From assembly GCA_024196135.1 (NCBI GenBank), contig JAMQCK010000039.1:62001-126000 (forward strand): a DNA stretch of 64,000 nucleotides, given 5' to 3'. Source of the DNA: Pleurotus ostreatus/Saccharomyces cerevisiae fusant (Eukaryota; Opisthokonta). Shown here in pieces: positions 1-12,085 of the stretch; within the stretch, counting starts at the first letter, position 1, and every line of letters begins with the position of its first letter. Made by a program: the position numbers and the translations under genes. The notes beneath the pieces were generated by a model that saw only the letters and a program-made list of their open reading frames with translations, was not told the DNA's origin and ran no database searches.

Positions 1-401
1 GTCCATTCGGCTGGGTTCGCTTCCTGGCCTTGCCATTCTAGGGTCTTGCCGTCCTGCGCAACGGTGAGTTAGAGGATGAACATGAACCAGATGGATTGGC
101 GCACCTTGGACGGCTGCTGCAACGTCACTGGAAAGTCCCTGTTCTCCGAGTGACGCACGACATGCCCTGCCTTGCTGGTGTCGATAGATGACGGCTTGTG
201 GTTATCTGGAGGACATCAGAGGTAGCCCACTTTCTCGAGTGCAGTTGGCATACATCGTACACTGTACCAGAACTTGTCGAACTTGGAGGGGGGCGGCGGA
301 CCCGTGCGGTTCTTGCGCGCTTGCAGTGCTTTCGCAAGCGAGTTGCCGACGGAGACGCTGTGTCTGCCGCTCGCTGGAAGCCAAGGCGTTTCTAGCGACA
401 T
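1..401 (-). CDS. Unknown protein, N-terminal part (runs off left edge)
   Basis: I do not recognise this gene. Three exons can be traced on the minus strand: 401-263 (starts at an ATG), 205-105 and 53 down to the window edge. The two introns have GT-AG ends and keep one frame. The protein begins MSLETPWLPASGRH, then has a basic and proline-rich stretch (ARKNRTGPPPPSKFDKFWY), and continues through HVVRHSENRDFPVTLQQ and DGKTLEWQGQEANPAEW into the missing part. No signal peptide or membrane segment is visible in the first 95 or so residues. Frame continuity across two introns is the main reason to believe the gene. Its 5' end lies about 270 bases from the 3' end of NOP58 and both are on the minus strand. 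The function cannot be inferred from this fragment. Confidence 0.6.
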
Positions 402-672
402 GATCGAGGGGGGTCGGGCAGGTAGCGCGAGATCGTGGGGTCGAGGGCAAGTGGTTAGGAACAAGGCCCGCTGTCGGCGGCTGGTTAGCGGCCCGCGGAA
501 CCAACGCCACATCAATGTGACTGTCACAACAAGAACAATGAACAATTCAAGTTCAACCTTGACCTCGACCGCCACTCACACCTTCGGAGATGAAGCAAGG
601 AAATAGACATTAGACCGATACAAGAACAGAAATACACGATATAGATAAGTAGAAATGTCTGTAGAAGACAGG
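402..672. other. Intergenic, left gene promoter and NOP58 3' flank
   Basis: I see no supported coding sequence here. It should hold the promoter of the leftmost gene and the 3' UTR of NOP58. Confidence 0.4.
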
Positions 673-2684
673 CTATGACTCGGCCTTTTTCTTCTTCTTT
701 TTGGGTGCATCGGCATCTGCGGTGGCGCCAGCTGCTGCTGCCTTCTTCTCCTTCTCTGCCTTCTTTCGTGCCTTGCGCTCCTCCTTCGACTCTTCCTCGC
801 CCTGCATACCAATAAGCAAGGCGAACCACGAAACCGGAGGAAAAAAAAAAACACACCTTCACTGGTGAGCTCGCCACCGCGCTCACCGCCTCGCTCTCTC
901 TCCGCTTGCGCTTCTTCTCCTTCTTCTCCCGTTTGCGCTTCGTCTCCTCATCCTCGTCGACGTCCATCGCGTTCTCGTCCGCCTCGCTCTCGTCGCTCTC
1001 CTCCTTCTTCGCCTTCTTCGCTGCCTTCTTCGCCTTCTTCTCCTCCTTCGCCCTGCGCTTGTCCTCCTTCACGCTGTCCTGCGCCTGCTGCGCCAACGCC
1101 TTCGGATCCTCGCGCTGCGCCGGCACCAAGTCGACAGCATCCGCCTGCGTGTTGTACGTCTTCGTCTCGCCCGCCATCTGGAAGCCCTTCTGCTGCTTCC
1201 GCCCCGAGTCCGCAAACCGCCGCGCGCCGCCCAGGTCATTCTGGTACTCCAGCGCGCGCAACCGCGACTCCAGCTTCGCCCGGTTCTCTACGCCGATCGC
1301 CGAGGCCTCCGCCTCCGACTTGCCCTCCGCGTCCGTCAGCGCGTCCACACGGATCGACAGCGCCGCCTTCGTCGCAACCATACGCGCCATTTTGCCCTTG
1401 AGCTTTGGCGGCGCCTGCCCGATGAGTGACGCGTGGTAGATGAGCCCGTACTTGGGCGTGTCGTGCTTCGCCTTGAGTGCGCGGAAGAGCGCCTTCTCCG
1501 CACCGAGGATCTGCACGGTACTGGCGGGATGCTTTGCCAGCGAGAGCAAGCTGCCTGCATGGCTGATGAGGCGCGCGCCGACGAGCTCGCCTACGAGTGC
1601 GGTGAGGTTCGGCGCGATGGCATTCATACGATTGCGCAGGTACTCCGAGAGCTGCTGGCGATACGCAGAGATGGAGATGACCTGGTCACAAAGCGAGTTA
1701 ATGTGCGCAATATCCGAGTCCGATATTTCCGTGCCCATCGAGATCTCGGCGGCGGCTTTGAGCACGGCTTCAAGGTCCTCGGGGAGGAGCGCGGCGAAGG
1801 AGGTGGTAGCCGCGTTCGTGCGGAAGCCCATATGCCGGATGACCTTCGCGTACGCGATGTTGTCCGTGATGATCTTGGCCATTTCGGGGAAGTGCCAGCC
1901 GTACCATTCCTAAGGCGAGGGTTTGCAACGCGGTCCAGGGACGTAAGAAAACGCGACTTACCTTCACGCGCATCGCGTAGATGTTGATCTCCTTATCGAG
2001 ATCGTCGAGCAGCGCGATGGCCTGAACAATCATCGTGTCCACCTTGTCCGGGGAGAACTTGAGCTTGAATCTAGTGCGCGTGTTAGCTTGCATCTCCCCG
2101 CGTCATTCACCTTGCGTACCTCGACAAAGAGTGGCTTAAACCCAAGCTCATGGTCGCCAGATCCTTCGGGTCGAGGCCCTCCAGTAATGAGCCCAGCTGG
2201 TGGCGAATCCCTCGCCATAGATCCATCTGGTAGCCCTCCATCAGTGCCTGCGCGTTCACGCTGAACTTTTTGTTGATCGAGTGAGCTGCACGCCGCCGAT
2301 CAGTGTCTGTCCCCTGCAAAACACCTTCATCACTCACCCAGCTTCGGCTCAATGACCACCAAGGGCTCCTTCGTCTTGCCCTTCGCCACGACCTCATCCT
2401 GGATGAAGGTCTTGAGCCCCTTCCCGAGCTTCCCGCTCTGCAGCGCGGTGATATCCTCCACCGCCGTCGCCGTCGACGTAAATCGGTGGATCGCCTTCAG
2501 CTTGAGACTACAGGACGTCAGAAACGCTATCCCGCTCCTTTGGAAAGTGTACGCACAACTTGCTTGCCCGCTCCGGCGTCTCGAACTCATTCCAGAGGTC
2601 GGACGTCTCCGCGTTCTCGATCTTGGACGCATCGGATACCTTGAAGAGACAGTATCCGAGCGCGGTCTCGTAGAGGACCAGCAT
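673..2684 (-). CDS. NOP58: Nucleolar protein Nop58, box C/D snoRNP core
   Basis: Nop58 is a core protein of box C/D snoRNPs, which guide 2'-O-methylation and processing of rRNA in the nucleolus. The start [18 protein letters not shown] is the expected NOP5NT domain. It is followed by the helical NOSIC/coiled-coil part and the Nop RNA-binding domain, with the family segment [24 protein letters not shown] near the end of the conserved core (around 1190-1260 on the plus strand). The tail is Lys/Glu-rich and ends KKKKKKAES, as usual for fungal Nop58. At least four short introns interrupt the gene, for example near 806-860, 1912-1960, 2070-2110 and 2290-2335. The last exon after the 806-860 intron supplies the KKK tail and the stop at 673-675. 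It is divergently arranged with the carboxypeptidase gene at 3035. Identification is firm; exact internal splice sites are approximate. Confidence 0.95.
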
Positions 2685-3034
2685 TTTAAGTGAAGGGGGA
2701 CCGCGTTGGGGAACGAGGGGGCTGCAGAGAAAGACGGCAAGCTGGGTGAGGCCAAAAATTTGATCGTGCATAATGTGGGAAATACTTTCCCAATTTGGTA
2801 CTCCCGCGGCCGCCGAGGCGATAAAGTACCTAATGCACGGGGATTTCCGACTTGGCGTTCTGCCGACTCTTGCTCTTGACGGTCGTGTATTGGGTCACCA
2901 GCGCCGGGTTAGGCTAACTAGTCTTCAGCGAATGCTATAACATCCTTCTCATACTCACGAGAGCCTTCAATGCCGGGGATCAGCACATTGACCGACCAGG
3001 TACTTACCCACGAAGCCGCCGCTATCACGGCAGC
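2685..3034. promoter_or_regulatory. Divergent promoter region NOP58 / carboxypeptidase
   Basis: About 350 bases separate the two divergent ATGs. No open frame with a plausible product and no clear TATA box is seen. Its regulatory role is inferred only from the head-to-head arrangement. Confidence 0.4.
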
Positions 3035-5444
3035 ATGCCAGCGTTTGACGCCTTGTTCCCGCCTCTCATGCTGTCCGCACTGGTAGTTCTGCTGGCGAGC
3101 GCCTTTGCATCCTGCTCGGCGACCTCGCAATGGGTGCTGGGCGCCGATAACGGTGTCAACCTCGCTGCGTACGACAATGACACCGTCCAGACGCGCACCT
3201 TATCATCCCTCGTGTCGGACGAGTTCACGGCTCTCACTCATCCTCGCTTCCCCAACCACGGCGTACGTGTCAAGAAGACGAGCTTTTGCGACCCCACAGT
3301 GAAGTAGGGCAGCGTCCTCCCATCTGTGATTACCTCTCATCTGGCTCGCTTTCTAGCGTCTACACCGGCTACCTTGACGTTGACCAGGGTGCGAAGCACC
3401 TCTTCTTCACCTTCTTCGAGTCCCGGCGCGATCCCGCGGCTGGTATGTGGCTAGTTTGGATGCGTGACCATCTGACCCTACTTTGTTCTCTACTAGACGA
3501 TGTGATGATGTGGATCAACGGAGGCAAGTCGGTCAGTATCGCAACGAAGATGAATCACTGAACATGGACTTCTTGTAGGACCTGGCGCCTCGTCCATGCT
3601 CGGCATGCTCATGGAACTGGGTGTGTCGTGTAAAGGTCAGGATAATGCAGTCGCTCAATGCCTTTCAGGCCCTTGCAGCATCGACATGGACAATAAATCT
3701 GACAATGGCACTATTTGGAACCCGTTTTCGTGGAACTCGGAAGCCAACATCTTCTTCCTTGATCAACGTATGTGGGCTCACGTGTTTAATTTTTTTTGAC
3801 CTTCACTCATAAATTGTTTCGCAGCGTAAGTCTCGCCACCATTTCCTAAACCACAACCTCTTAGATTACCTTTAGCGTCGGTGTCGGCTTCTCCTACGCC
3901 GACTTCGGCGAGACCGTCGAAACGACTGAAGAAGCTGCCAAAAACGTCCATGCCTTCATCTCCATCTTCTTCGAGACGTTCTCGCAGTTCGCCGGTCGTG
4001 CGCTGCATTTGTCGGGCGAGTCGTATGGGGTGAGAAACTATCTTGCTTGTCGTCATCGCTAGGCTTTTCTGCCGATTTGTTTTCTGACGAAACTACATCT
4101 TCATAGGGCCGCTACCTCCCCGTCTTCGCCAGCGAAATCATCGACCAGAACGCCGTGGCAGCAAACGAAGATCGCTCGCCCATTAATTTGCAAAGCGTGC
4201 TCATCGGCAATGGGATTACCGATATTTCGACGTGAGCAGCATTCTCGTTCGGTGTCCTCCTTTCACCAACGAGCTTTGGCCCCTTTTGCCGCATTGCTAC
4301 GGTTTGCTGACCCATCATCCTACAGCCTCTACCCCGGTCGCTACGAGATCGAATGCGGCAGGGCGGCGTTCGCTGTACCCTTCCAATCCATTGAGAAGTG
4401 CGTGCGAATGAAGACGGCGGTGAGTGCGCACTTTCACCTCGTTTCTTGTCGGCATACTCAGTACCGAATCTTTCCGTAGCTTCCTCGCTGCCAAGCGGCT
4501 ATGCAGAAGGGCTGCATCGACCAGTTCGATGCGATGAATTGCAAGGCCGCTGTAGCATTCTGCGACAGCGAGCTGTCGACGGGCATGTGGGATACTGGTA
4601 TGCTTCTTTGCTTTCTGAAGCGCCGCTCCTCAGATCGATCCTCTTTACAGACAGGAACGTCTACGACATATCCAAGGTACGTAGAGTACTTACCCTTCCC
4701 CCCCACCCATCCTACCAACTCGCCCACTCACCCGACATTCTCCCCTTTTTAGCCCTGCCTCGGCGACCTCTGCTACGCCGAAAACGCCGTCATCGCCTCC
4801 TACCTCAACAGCCCCTCCATCCAATCCCTCCTCGGCGTCGAGCGCAACTTCACCATGTCCTCGTCCGACGTGAACGCCGCCTTCTCCTCGCATCTCGACA
4901 AGTACGCCGTGCCGACGCAGTACTATGTGGCGGGGCTGTTGGAAAGGGGTGTGAGGATCCTGATCTATGCGGGGACGTATGATTGGCAGTGTAACTGGGT
5001 GGCGAATCGGTGAGTGGTAGAGGGTGGGAGGGCCTTCTGGACGGTACCGCAGAGAGACTTGCCATTGACATGAACTCGCAGGCTCTGGGTCGAAAAGCTC
5101 GAGTGGAGCGACGCTGCGACCTACCAGGCCGCACCCTGGCGCAACTGGGGACTCGGAAACAGCTCTGACCCGTTCAACTTCACCAAAGCCGGCGAAGTGC
5201 GCGAGACGCCGCTCCTGACGTTCGCCACCATCCGGGAGGCGGGGCATATGATGAGTACTTTCCCCGTTACTGGTGGGTCAATAAAACTGATGATTCTTTT
5301 CGCTGGTGTGACGGCCTTCTTTTTCCTCTTCCCGTGCTGCCTCTTCGTCTTCGTGCTTGTCTTTGGCGCCAACACGTCCCTCATGATAAGCCTGCAGAGT
5401 CACTCGCGATGGTGTCTCGCTGGCTAGCGGGAAAGCCGCTATGA
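3035..5444 (+). CDS. Serine carboxypeptidase, S10 family, secreted or vacuolar
   Basis: This predicted peptidase should remove C-terminal residues from peptides in the vacuole or outside the cell. A hydrophobic signal peptide opens the protein ([15 protein letters not shown] within the first 30 residues). The active-site serine motif GESYGGRYLP is encoded near 4013-4116 across an intron. Other S10 landmarks are the WINGGPGAS oxyanion-hole region (split by an intron near 3530-3580), GNGITD near 4206, YDWQCNW (catalytic Asp, near 4980) and EAGHM (catalytic His, 5236-5250). Several Asn-X-Ser/Thr sites suggest glycosylation. The gene has about nine short introns. The conserved sequence after the catalytic His (VPHDKP, then [13 protein letters not shown] and stop at 5442-5444) is only recovered if the last intron is 5251-5375, with AT at its start and AC at its end (see findings). 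Family assignment is firm; vacuolar versus secreted fate is not determined. Confidence 0.92.
5251..5375 (+). other. Probable AT-AC intron in carboxypeptidase gene
   Basis: The intron would begin ATGAGTACTT and end GCCAACAC. Removing it joins EAGHM to VPHDKP in frame, which is the conserved S10 sequence. The 5' site is the usual GTGAGT with its first base changed to A, paired with a terminal C, as in U2-type AT-AC introns. The nearest GT-AG alternative (5255 to about 5395) would delete the conserved VPHDKP segment. Confidence 0.6.
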
Positions 5445-6330
5445 TGGGACTTTCGACACTGCAAGCTATGTTATGCAGAGCTACTATCCCAAGTCTTTCG
5501 CAGCGACCTTCAACCTGTTCTTTTTACTTCAAGTTCTATCATGAGCAAGTCGTACAGCTGTAGATGACCACTTCGTAAGTACCCCGCGTCGCGCGGGGCG
5601 TTGCCCGCCGGGTAGTCTCCGTGCCGTCGCGAAAGATCGTGGTAAGCAGCGCCCTGGTAGCACTGCGATGGCGTGCAGCAGACGATCGATGTGTTTGCTT
5701 GCTTCTCAAGGGTGCCCTGTACGTATGCCCAGCTCGAAGGACGCCAACATCGCCGCAATTGACCCATCTTGGGCTGCGCTACTGAACACTCCACGCACCG
5801 TCGCCCCATCCCCTCCCCCTCTCCTCCTTCCTCAGCGAGCTCATCAAGCACCGTGTGGGCGTCCGCTGATGATTGGGTGCGCGCTCAATGAGCTCGTCGT
5901 CAAGGTGATGGCGAGTATTGTCCGTTCACTGATCCTGATCGCCCGAGCCGCCCGGGCCAATCAGCGCGCGCCATCCCCGTCCCTCGACACGAAGTCGACA
6001 CCGGCACAGTGGGACTCCCGCACCCACTGATGTGGGCCGGGCGGCTTCGCGATGGTCGCCTGCATAAAAGCGCGCGGCGCCGATTACGACCTCCGCTTCT
6101 GCCCCCACCGCCCTTTTCCCTCCTTATCCTGGTGAGTTCCCCCTCGTCGGCGCCGTGCGTCGTGTGCTGATCGTCGTTTGCGCATGCTAGCCATTCGTTA
6201 GGGCTGCGCCCAGTCATACGCCCGGCGCCTCTGTGACTTCCTTCGACCTTCCGACACATTCCTTTCGTTTTCAGCAGGCTACCTTTCCCTACTACAAGTC
6301 TTCACGTACGGACCAACCCAACCCTTCATA
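5445..6330. promoter_or_regulatory. Intergenic region and promoter of the Rds1-like gene
   Basis: I see no coding sequence I can support in this 886-base stretch. A TATA-like CATAAAAG lies at 6063-6070. Downstream of it, GTGAGT at about 6130 and a CAG at about 6275 suggest a 5' UTR intron before the ATG at 6331. Confidence 0.45.
6063..6070 (+). promoter_or_regulatory. TATA-like box of Rds1-like gene
   Basis: CATAAAAG, about 260 bases before the ATG, consistent with an intron-containing leader. The position of the leader intron is inferred. Confidence 0.4.
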
Positions 6331-7704
6331 ATGTACTCCACTTCCCTTCTGTATGCCCTCGCGTCGTCGGCGATGCTTGCATCTGCCCTCCCGACGCGCA
6401 TGATCAGGCGGACCGATGCTGATATCACGGTCCTCAGTGCGTGCTTCTTTCCCTTTGCGTATTCCCCCGTGCTGATTTACATACCTTACAGAGTTCGCCG
6501 ACGTCCTCGAGCAGCTCGAGAGCACCTTCTACTCACAAGCGCTGTCCAAATTCCAGGACACCGACTTCATCGCCGCAGGCTTCGCCGACGCGCAGGTCCC
6601 CATCCAGCAGTTCGCGAGCATCCAGCGCGACGAGGCGACGCACTCCGCCCAGCTGCAGGCCGCGCTTGCTGCCTCTGGCGCGTCCCCCGTTAGCGGATGC
6701 CAGTTCAACTTCGACTCGGTGCTTGGCGATGTGTCGACCATGGCCGCGACCGCGCGCTTGGTCGAGCTCGTCGGTGTCAGCGCGTACATCGGGGGCGCGT
6801 CCCTCATCGAGGACAAGAACGTCTTGAACGCGGCTGCTTCTATCCTGACGATCGAGGCTCGGCACCAGACCGTGCTCAACTTGTTGAGCGGTGGCACGAC
6901 TGTTCCGGCTTCGTTCGACGCTGGTTTGACACCCAGCGAGGTGCTTGCGATCGCTGGAGGCTTCATCTCTGGCTGCGATGTTGGCATTCCGGGTACGTGG
7001 TTCTGGTCAAACTGCAGTCCCTTGCTTTGTTGACTTGCGCCGTATAGCCAACCCCACTTTGACGGTCACGAACACTGAGACCGTCATGCCCGGAACGCTG
7101 TTGACATTCCAGTCCGATGCTATCAATGGCAGCACCGATGTATGTGAATTGGTATCCTTGTCTATACCGACTCTAACGTGTACCACAGGGCATGTTCTGC
7201 CAGATGCTCCTTGCCGGTGAGCCCAACACAATCGCGCTACCCTTGGCCGAGTGCAAGGTCCCGGACAACTTCAACGGCCCCGTTGCGCTCTTCGTCACCT
7301 CTGACGGCCAGCCGCTGCTCAACAACGTCAACGACCGCGCCACCTCCCAGCTCGTCGCCGGCCCGACCATGGCCTTCGTCGACAGCCAGCAAGAGCAGCT
7401 CTCCCTCCTCGTGAAGACGAACAACGCCGCCGCCGGCTCTGGCAGCTCCGTGTCCGTCGAGAGCGTCTCCACCCAGACCGTCTCGCCCGAGGAGGCTTCC
7501 GCCATCCTCGCCAGCGCGACGGCGGGCGGTTCCGGCGCAGCGGCCACTGGCGCCTCCGGCTCCGACGGTGCCGCCCCCGCCCAGGTCACCGCGGGCACGC
7601 CCTCGCCCACCGGCGCGTCGCCCGACGGCAAGCTCATCGTCAACGGCCTCTCGACCGTCTCCGACTCCGCGACCTCTGCCGCGGCGCCGTCGGCGTCCGC
7701 GTAA
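6331..7704 (+). CDS. Rds1-like secreted protein with ferritin-like domain
   Basis: Four exons can be traced exactly: 6331-6436, 6492-6992, 7048-7139 and 7189-7704, giving 404 residues. An N-terminal signal peptide (YALASSAMLASALPT) is followed by a helical ferritin-like domain (PF13668 type) covering roughly residues 35-200. Typical helices are LEQLESTFYSQAL, QQFASIQRDEATHSAQL and LTIEARHQTVLNLL; Glu and His in these helices are the usual metal-site positions of the fold. A beta-rich part follows. The last 100 or so residues are Ser/Ala/Gly/Thr-rich, like a cell-wall linker or GPI-type tail, although no clear GPI signal remains. The family includes fission yeast rds1, linked to stress and nutrient response. 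Its biochemical activity is unknown. Confidence 0.88.
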
Positions 7705-8145
7705 GTCAGCACACGCTCATGAGCGATCGCAGTGAGATATTTGGGACGGGCTTTTACGGGGCGAGCACGGACTCTGATGATGACCACCTTTCTTGATACC
7801 ATTCGGACTATTCATGCTCGGACATTACAGACTCGGAAGGACAGTACACACTCTATTTCACCGTACTGATAACTTGCTCTACTGGACGTAGGGATTCGTA
7901 GTTTAGTATATATAAGGAGCGGGCGTGTGGCGTCCTTGCTGCACCATTTCCGCTGAGAGATCATCTGAAGGCGTTTGGATTTGAAGGTAAGTGTGGTAGA
8001 CCTTGAACTCGTCGTCCGTAAACGTAGGTATGTGACTGCAGGAACCAGCGCCCCGCCGGTGCCGCTGTTACATAAAGTAGCCCATGCTGCTTCGTCCTGA
8101 CCACCATCTTCAGATTCCATATTCCTTCTCTCAACGCCCACACAC
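7705..8145. promoter_or_regulatory. Intergenic region with TATA box at 7907-7917
   Basis: It holds the 3' end of the Rds1-like transcript and then TATATATAAGG at 7907-7917, about 230 bases upstream of the next ATG. I see no coding sequence I can support. Confidence 0.45.
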
Positions 8146-11100
8146 ATGTCTCGAAGTAGCGACGAAGCCATACCTCTACCCGACCGGCCACTGAAGACCC
8201 ATGTCGTGCGTGATGCCTCCTCGTGGCCGGCACCTGTCCTCGATATCGTGAAGCCTCTCGCAACCGCGCCAGACGATTTGGAAACCGCTGTATGCTTCAA
8301 CTCTAACTCGCCATTCACCACTCTGATATCTCGAAGCTTGTGTCTTTGCCTGAGACTCATCCGTTCCTGCTTGCGTTGTCTGCCTGCAGCAGGCACTTTG
8401 AGACACAACAGGCTTCTGAGCATAGACTGCCTCACCTTGGCCCGGACTCGCACAGACATGCCATTGGAACCTTCATCAACGACATGATATTGCAAGCTAT
8501 CCCAAGTGCTAGTGCGCAGTACGTGCCGTCTTGTTTCTCGACTTCATTGTCATTAAGCATTTTGCCAATGCAGCCACAACGCGCTTTACACCCCACTCTT
8601 TCATATGCGCCAGCCACGCGACTCGGCCGCACGGCTTTGGTGGCAGCATGGGTGTGCGACGTCCATCGTCACTGCTTCTGTAGAACCTGTGATGCAGGCC
8701 TCTCCCTTGAGGTCTGTAGACGATACTGATTCGCCCGAGATGCAGACTCATCGAGTGAGTAATTGCGCAACGACTGGCCGTTCGTCTTGCTAAATTTACA
8801 CCAGGAGCTAAGCGACGACCGTGAACAAGTTCTTGGCGGGTCCAGTGCCTGTTATGGAACGCACAGCTCGAGTCCATGTATCTCGCACGATCCGTTCACT
8901 GATGCTCATGTTATATTTCCGCCGTTTGACGATGAGATTCCAGTCGTCTTGTTCTGCATTGCTACTCACGACGAGATCCACGACTTAATGGCCAGCGCCC
9001 TTTTTCCAGAGACAAGCATTCGGCATTTCCGAGCCTTTGCTCGCTCTCACCTTCGCTCCGAATAGCTGGATGGTTCAACCAGTGGTCGGCTGGTTGTCAG
9101 CTGGTCTCGATGGCATTGACGTACGTTCTTGTTATGTTTCGTGTTTCGATGACCCGACACCTTTAAGGCCGAGCCGTGTATGGCCCACGCTCCCCTGGAT
9201 CACGCAGAAGATCATAGTACAGGCGTGTTCGATCTCTCAAATAAGGCCTCGCTGCGTGTCCTCGCCGGCTTCCTGTTATCGACGTGTCGCGAGCCTGCTG
9301 GGTGCATTGCGAAAGCCAAATCTTCACTTGTCCGGAATCCAGAATATCGGCCCTGGCAAGCTGAACCTCCCCCCAACAGCCTTCGACGTCGTCGTGATCG
9401 ATATGAAGCTATCATTTCATGGCGTAACTCCTGCGAGCCCGAGCCTTCAGCCCGTTCGGATACACATTCAGATTGTGACCCTTCTAACGCTGAGTTATCG
9501 AATCGATTGACAAGCATAGGCGAGGGAAGGTGCGGGCTTCAGGCAATGACCGTCGCAGTACCTGACACCAGTCCTGATAGCGCTGAAGATGCAGAATCCC
9601 ATCATAGTCTGTGAGTCAACATTGTTTCTACTGTTACATCTCGCGTGAGCTCGTCTCGTGCAGGGATGAGTTCGAAGTTGCCGTACAACTGACGACGATG
9701 AGTGCCGATGGCAGAAGGTGCGGCGGACTACTCTCGGTGACGAAACCGATTGCTGACTTCATCGTTGCAGGGGCTGCACCTACCCTTTGTACGTAGTATC
9801 TTTCTGTCTTCGTGCCGCCGCTAACATCGCTGACCTTCGACCGAAGCGCATACCCGGAGAACGGACGGTGGAAAAACATATCCTCGTGAGTTATGAGATC
9901 ATGTACGTCTATCATGATCAGTGGTCCTCAATCGTCAATAGGGATCCTTCGATCAGACAAGCTCCTGCTAAATCTCATGAGAACGAGTTTCTGTTCGAAA
10001 ACAAGATCGAGCCCTACGCATGGCCTCCGCCCGACTTCCCCGATGACCTGGCGGGAGTCGACGTGCTGAAGGCTGTTTGCGAGGACTACCTCTACAGTAT
10101 CATCTTCGCTCCCGCAGACGGCGAAAGTCCCAACCCTCTATTGGTAAGTTTCGCGGGAGACAATGGCATCATTCACTCATACCTTGCAGCCCCCTGAACT
10201 CAGCGCCGTCTGGCAAGAGTACACGGACGGCCTTGCATGGGAGCAAGAAATGCGCACCCAAGCCGGACTCGCCCCGTTCAAAAAGGCAGCCACTCCTCTT
10301 TCCGACATCCTCGCAATCTTGCCCACCATTAAATTCGTTTGCGACCGTATTGGACTTCAGGACGGTCACGACGTAAGATCGCGCGAGCGATGGAACACGC
10401 TACTTGACCTCTGTCTGAAGCCTCGTTGCACCGACGCGGACGAAGTACATGTCCGGTAAGCTGCATCTGGAATGAATGGCGGGCGGACAGTGACCTCCGA
10501 TCGTAGGTCCGAGTGCAGGGTACCTTTCGCTCGCAACGCATACTGGGATATGGTACATAGCGCGCCTGATTCGTGCAGCATCTCTCTGGAAGATTGGTCG
10601 AATATCGCCGAGGGTACTCATAGCCTACAGTGGGCATACACAAACGGCGCAGCCGCTGCTTCAGACCCCGAATGGCTCGTCTCTACGAAAGTCAAACTTG
10701 CAAACCGTATGCAGAAGTTGCGAGAAGATCGCTCCGCCACGGCTGCCCTGTGGCGCGAGCGTCAAGCGTCCCTCGACCATGGCCACTTCATCGATTTACG
10801 CGTCCTCGATTGCGCGCCAGCCGCCCCCTGCGACACGGTCGCCTTCGTCTCTATTCCCGATGTTTTCAATGTCGACCCCGCGGACTGTGCAACAGTTCGC
10901 AAGGTCATGGACTTCAGCGTCATCGGCAGCTATCTGGAGACGCGCTCCGTGCGCTACGCCCTTTGTCATGATCAGCGCACCGAGGAGCACACGAATCAGA
11001 AGGATGCTGACTCATGCGAATCCCGGCTGCGTTCGACGCCCAAGAGAAGCAGGCATCCGTCCGCACCATCCGCGGCTGGGTCCAGTCTGAGTTATGTCGC

Positions 11101-11992
11101 TGTTGACGAACATGTAGTGAGAGGCGACGCTCAACGACATAGGGAAGAGCGCAACAGTGTGAATGGTGAGCTGCTGTCGCCGCTTACAGCCGATGAAGAC
11201 CCTTACTGACGCCCCTGACAGACTTGCTTTTTCCCTGCCTTTGGCTGCAGGACCTTATGTTCGGTAGTGATTCATACGAGGAGACTCGCGATCGCGCTCG
11301 CTTTCGCATAGATTCATCTATCCGCTTTTGTGCGGCGCTGGGGGTCTATAACCTCCCCGTTTTTGCCCTTGTCGTCCACGGAACGTTTGCCATGCTCTTT
11401 TGCGGGTGAGGAACGAAGTCGGAGACAGGTCGCGAGGTACGCGCCGCGCTCTCCACGACTGGAACAAACGGTCGCTGACTATCCTCAGCATACGGATGTC
11501 GATGTACATATCGCGGACTACAATTGCCCAAACTGGAACCTGCGCGACACCTCTGAGGCGATTCAATTCTGCGCTTTTCTCTTTCAACTGCGCCACGTGC
11601 ATGTCCCCAGAATCCGACAGGCATTCGAAGCACGCAGGCAAGACTTTGTGCGAGCTTGGGCGTCCGATCCAGACGAGCCGCGCTTTCAGTGGACTCTGGC
11701 GCACCAACAGAATAGCCCACTGGCGCAGAATTTGCGTAGAAAAAGGGATGAAGAGAACGATCAGCTCAGGAACGAGTACTACGACGCAATGGATCGGAGG
11801 CTTCGAGATGTTGGTAACATGGGAAAGACCGTACGTCTGGAAGACGTGAAAGGCAGGATGGCTGAGCACGTAGCTTCGTGGACGTACGAACTAGACGAGC
11901 TCCTCGAGCGCGCGAATTGTCTGTCCATTCGCGAGACTCTTCGGACTGCAGATGAAGTATGCACGCGCATACGAGGTGATTTACCATATTGA
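8146..11992 (+). CDS. Unknown large family, copy 1 (possible frameshift)
   Basis: I do not recognise this family, but it is present three times in the window with the same order of conserved blocks. Blocks seen here are RLPHLGPDSH (near 8430), CIATHDEIHDLMASAL (near 8955), AHAPL..EDHSTGVFDLSN (9180-9245), WPPPDFPDDL (near 10022), ARNAYWD and DLRVLDCA with CDTVAFVSIPDVF (10530-10870), GVYNLPVFA (near 11340) and a C-terminal block with NWNLRDTSEAIQFC and FQWTLAHQQ (11530-11715). The tail is helical and charged. Many short introns separate the blocks. No signal peptide, membrane segment or catalytic motif is evident. In the second block the frame changes at a run of five T (9001-9005) compared with the other copies, so this copy may be a pseudogene or the run may be misread. 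It converges on the transporter gene, with only 93 bases between the two stops. Confidence 0.65.
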
Positions 11993-12085
11993 ATAGCCAT
12001 CCTGGTGATTCTGTCGTGTATAATCATAGATAAGTGAAGTCTGAAGAACCTAGCGTGAAGCCGAGTGTCTGAGCTCCTCGTCAAT

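Noticed and set aside
865..1439. Long plus-strand Ser/Pro- and Phe/Ser-rich frames opposite NOP58
   Set aside because: They are antisense shadows of the Lys/Glu-rich NOP58 tail.
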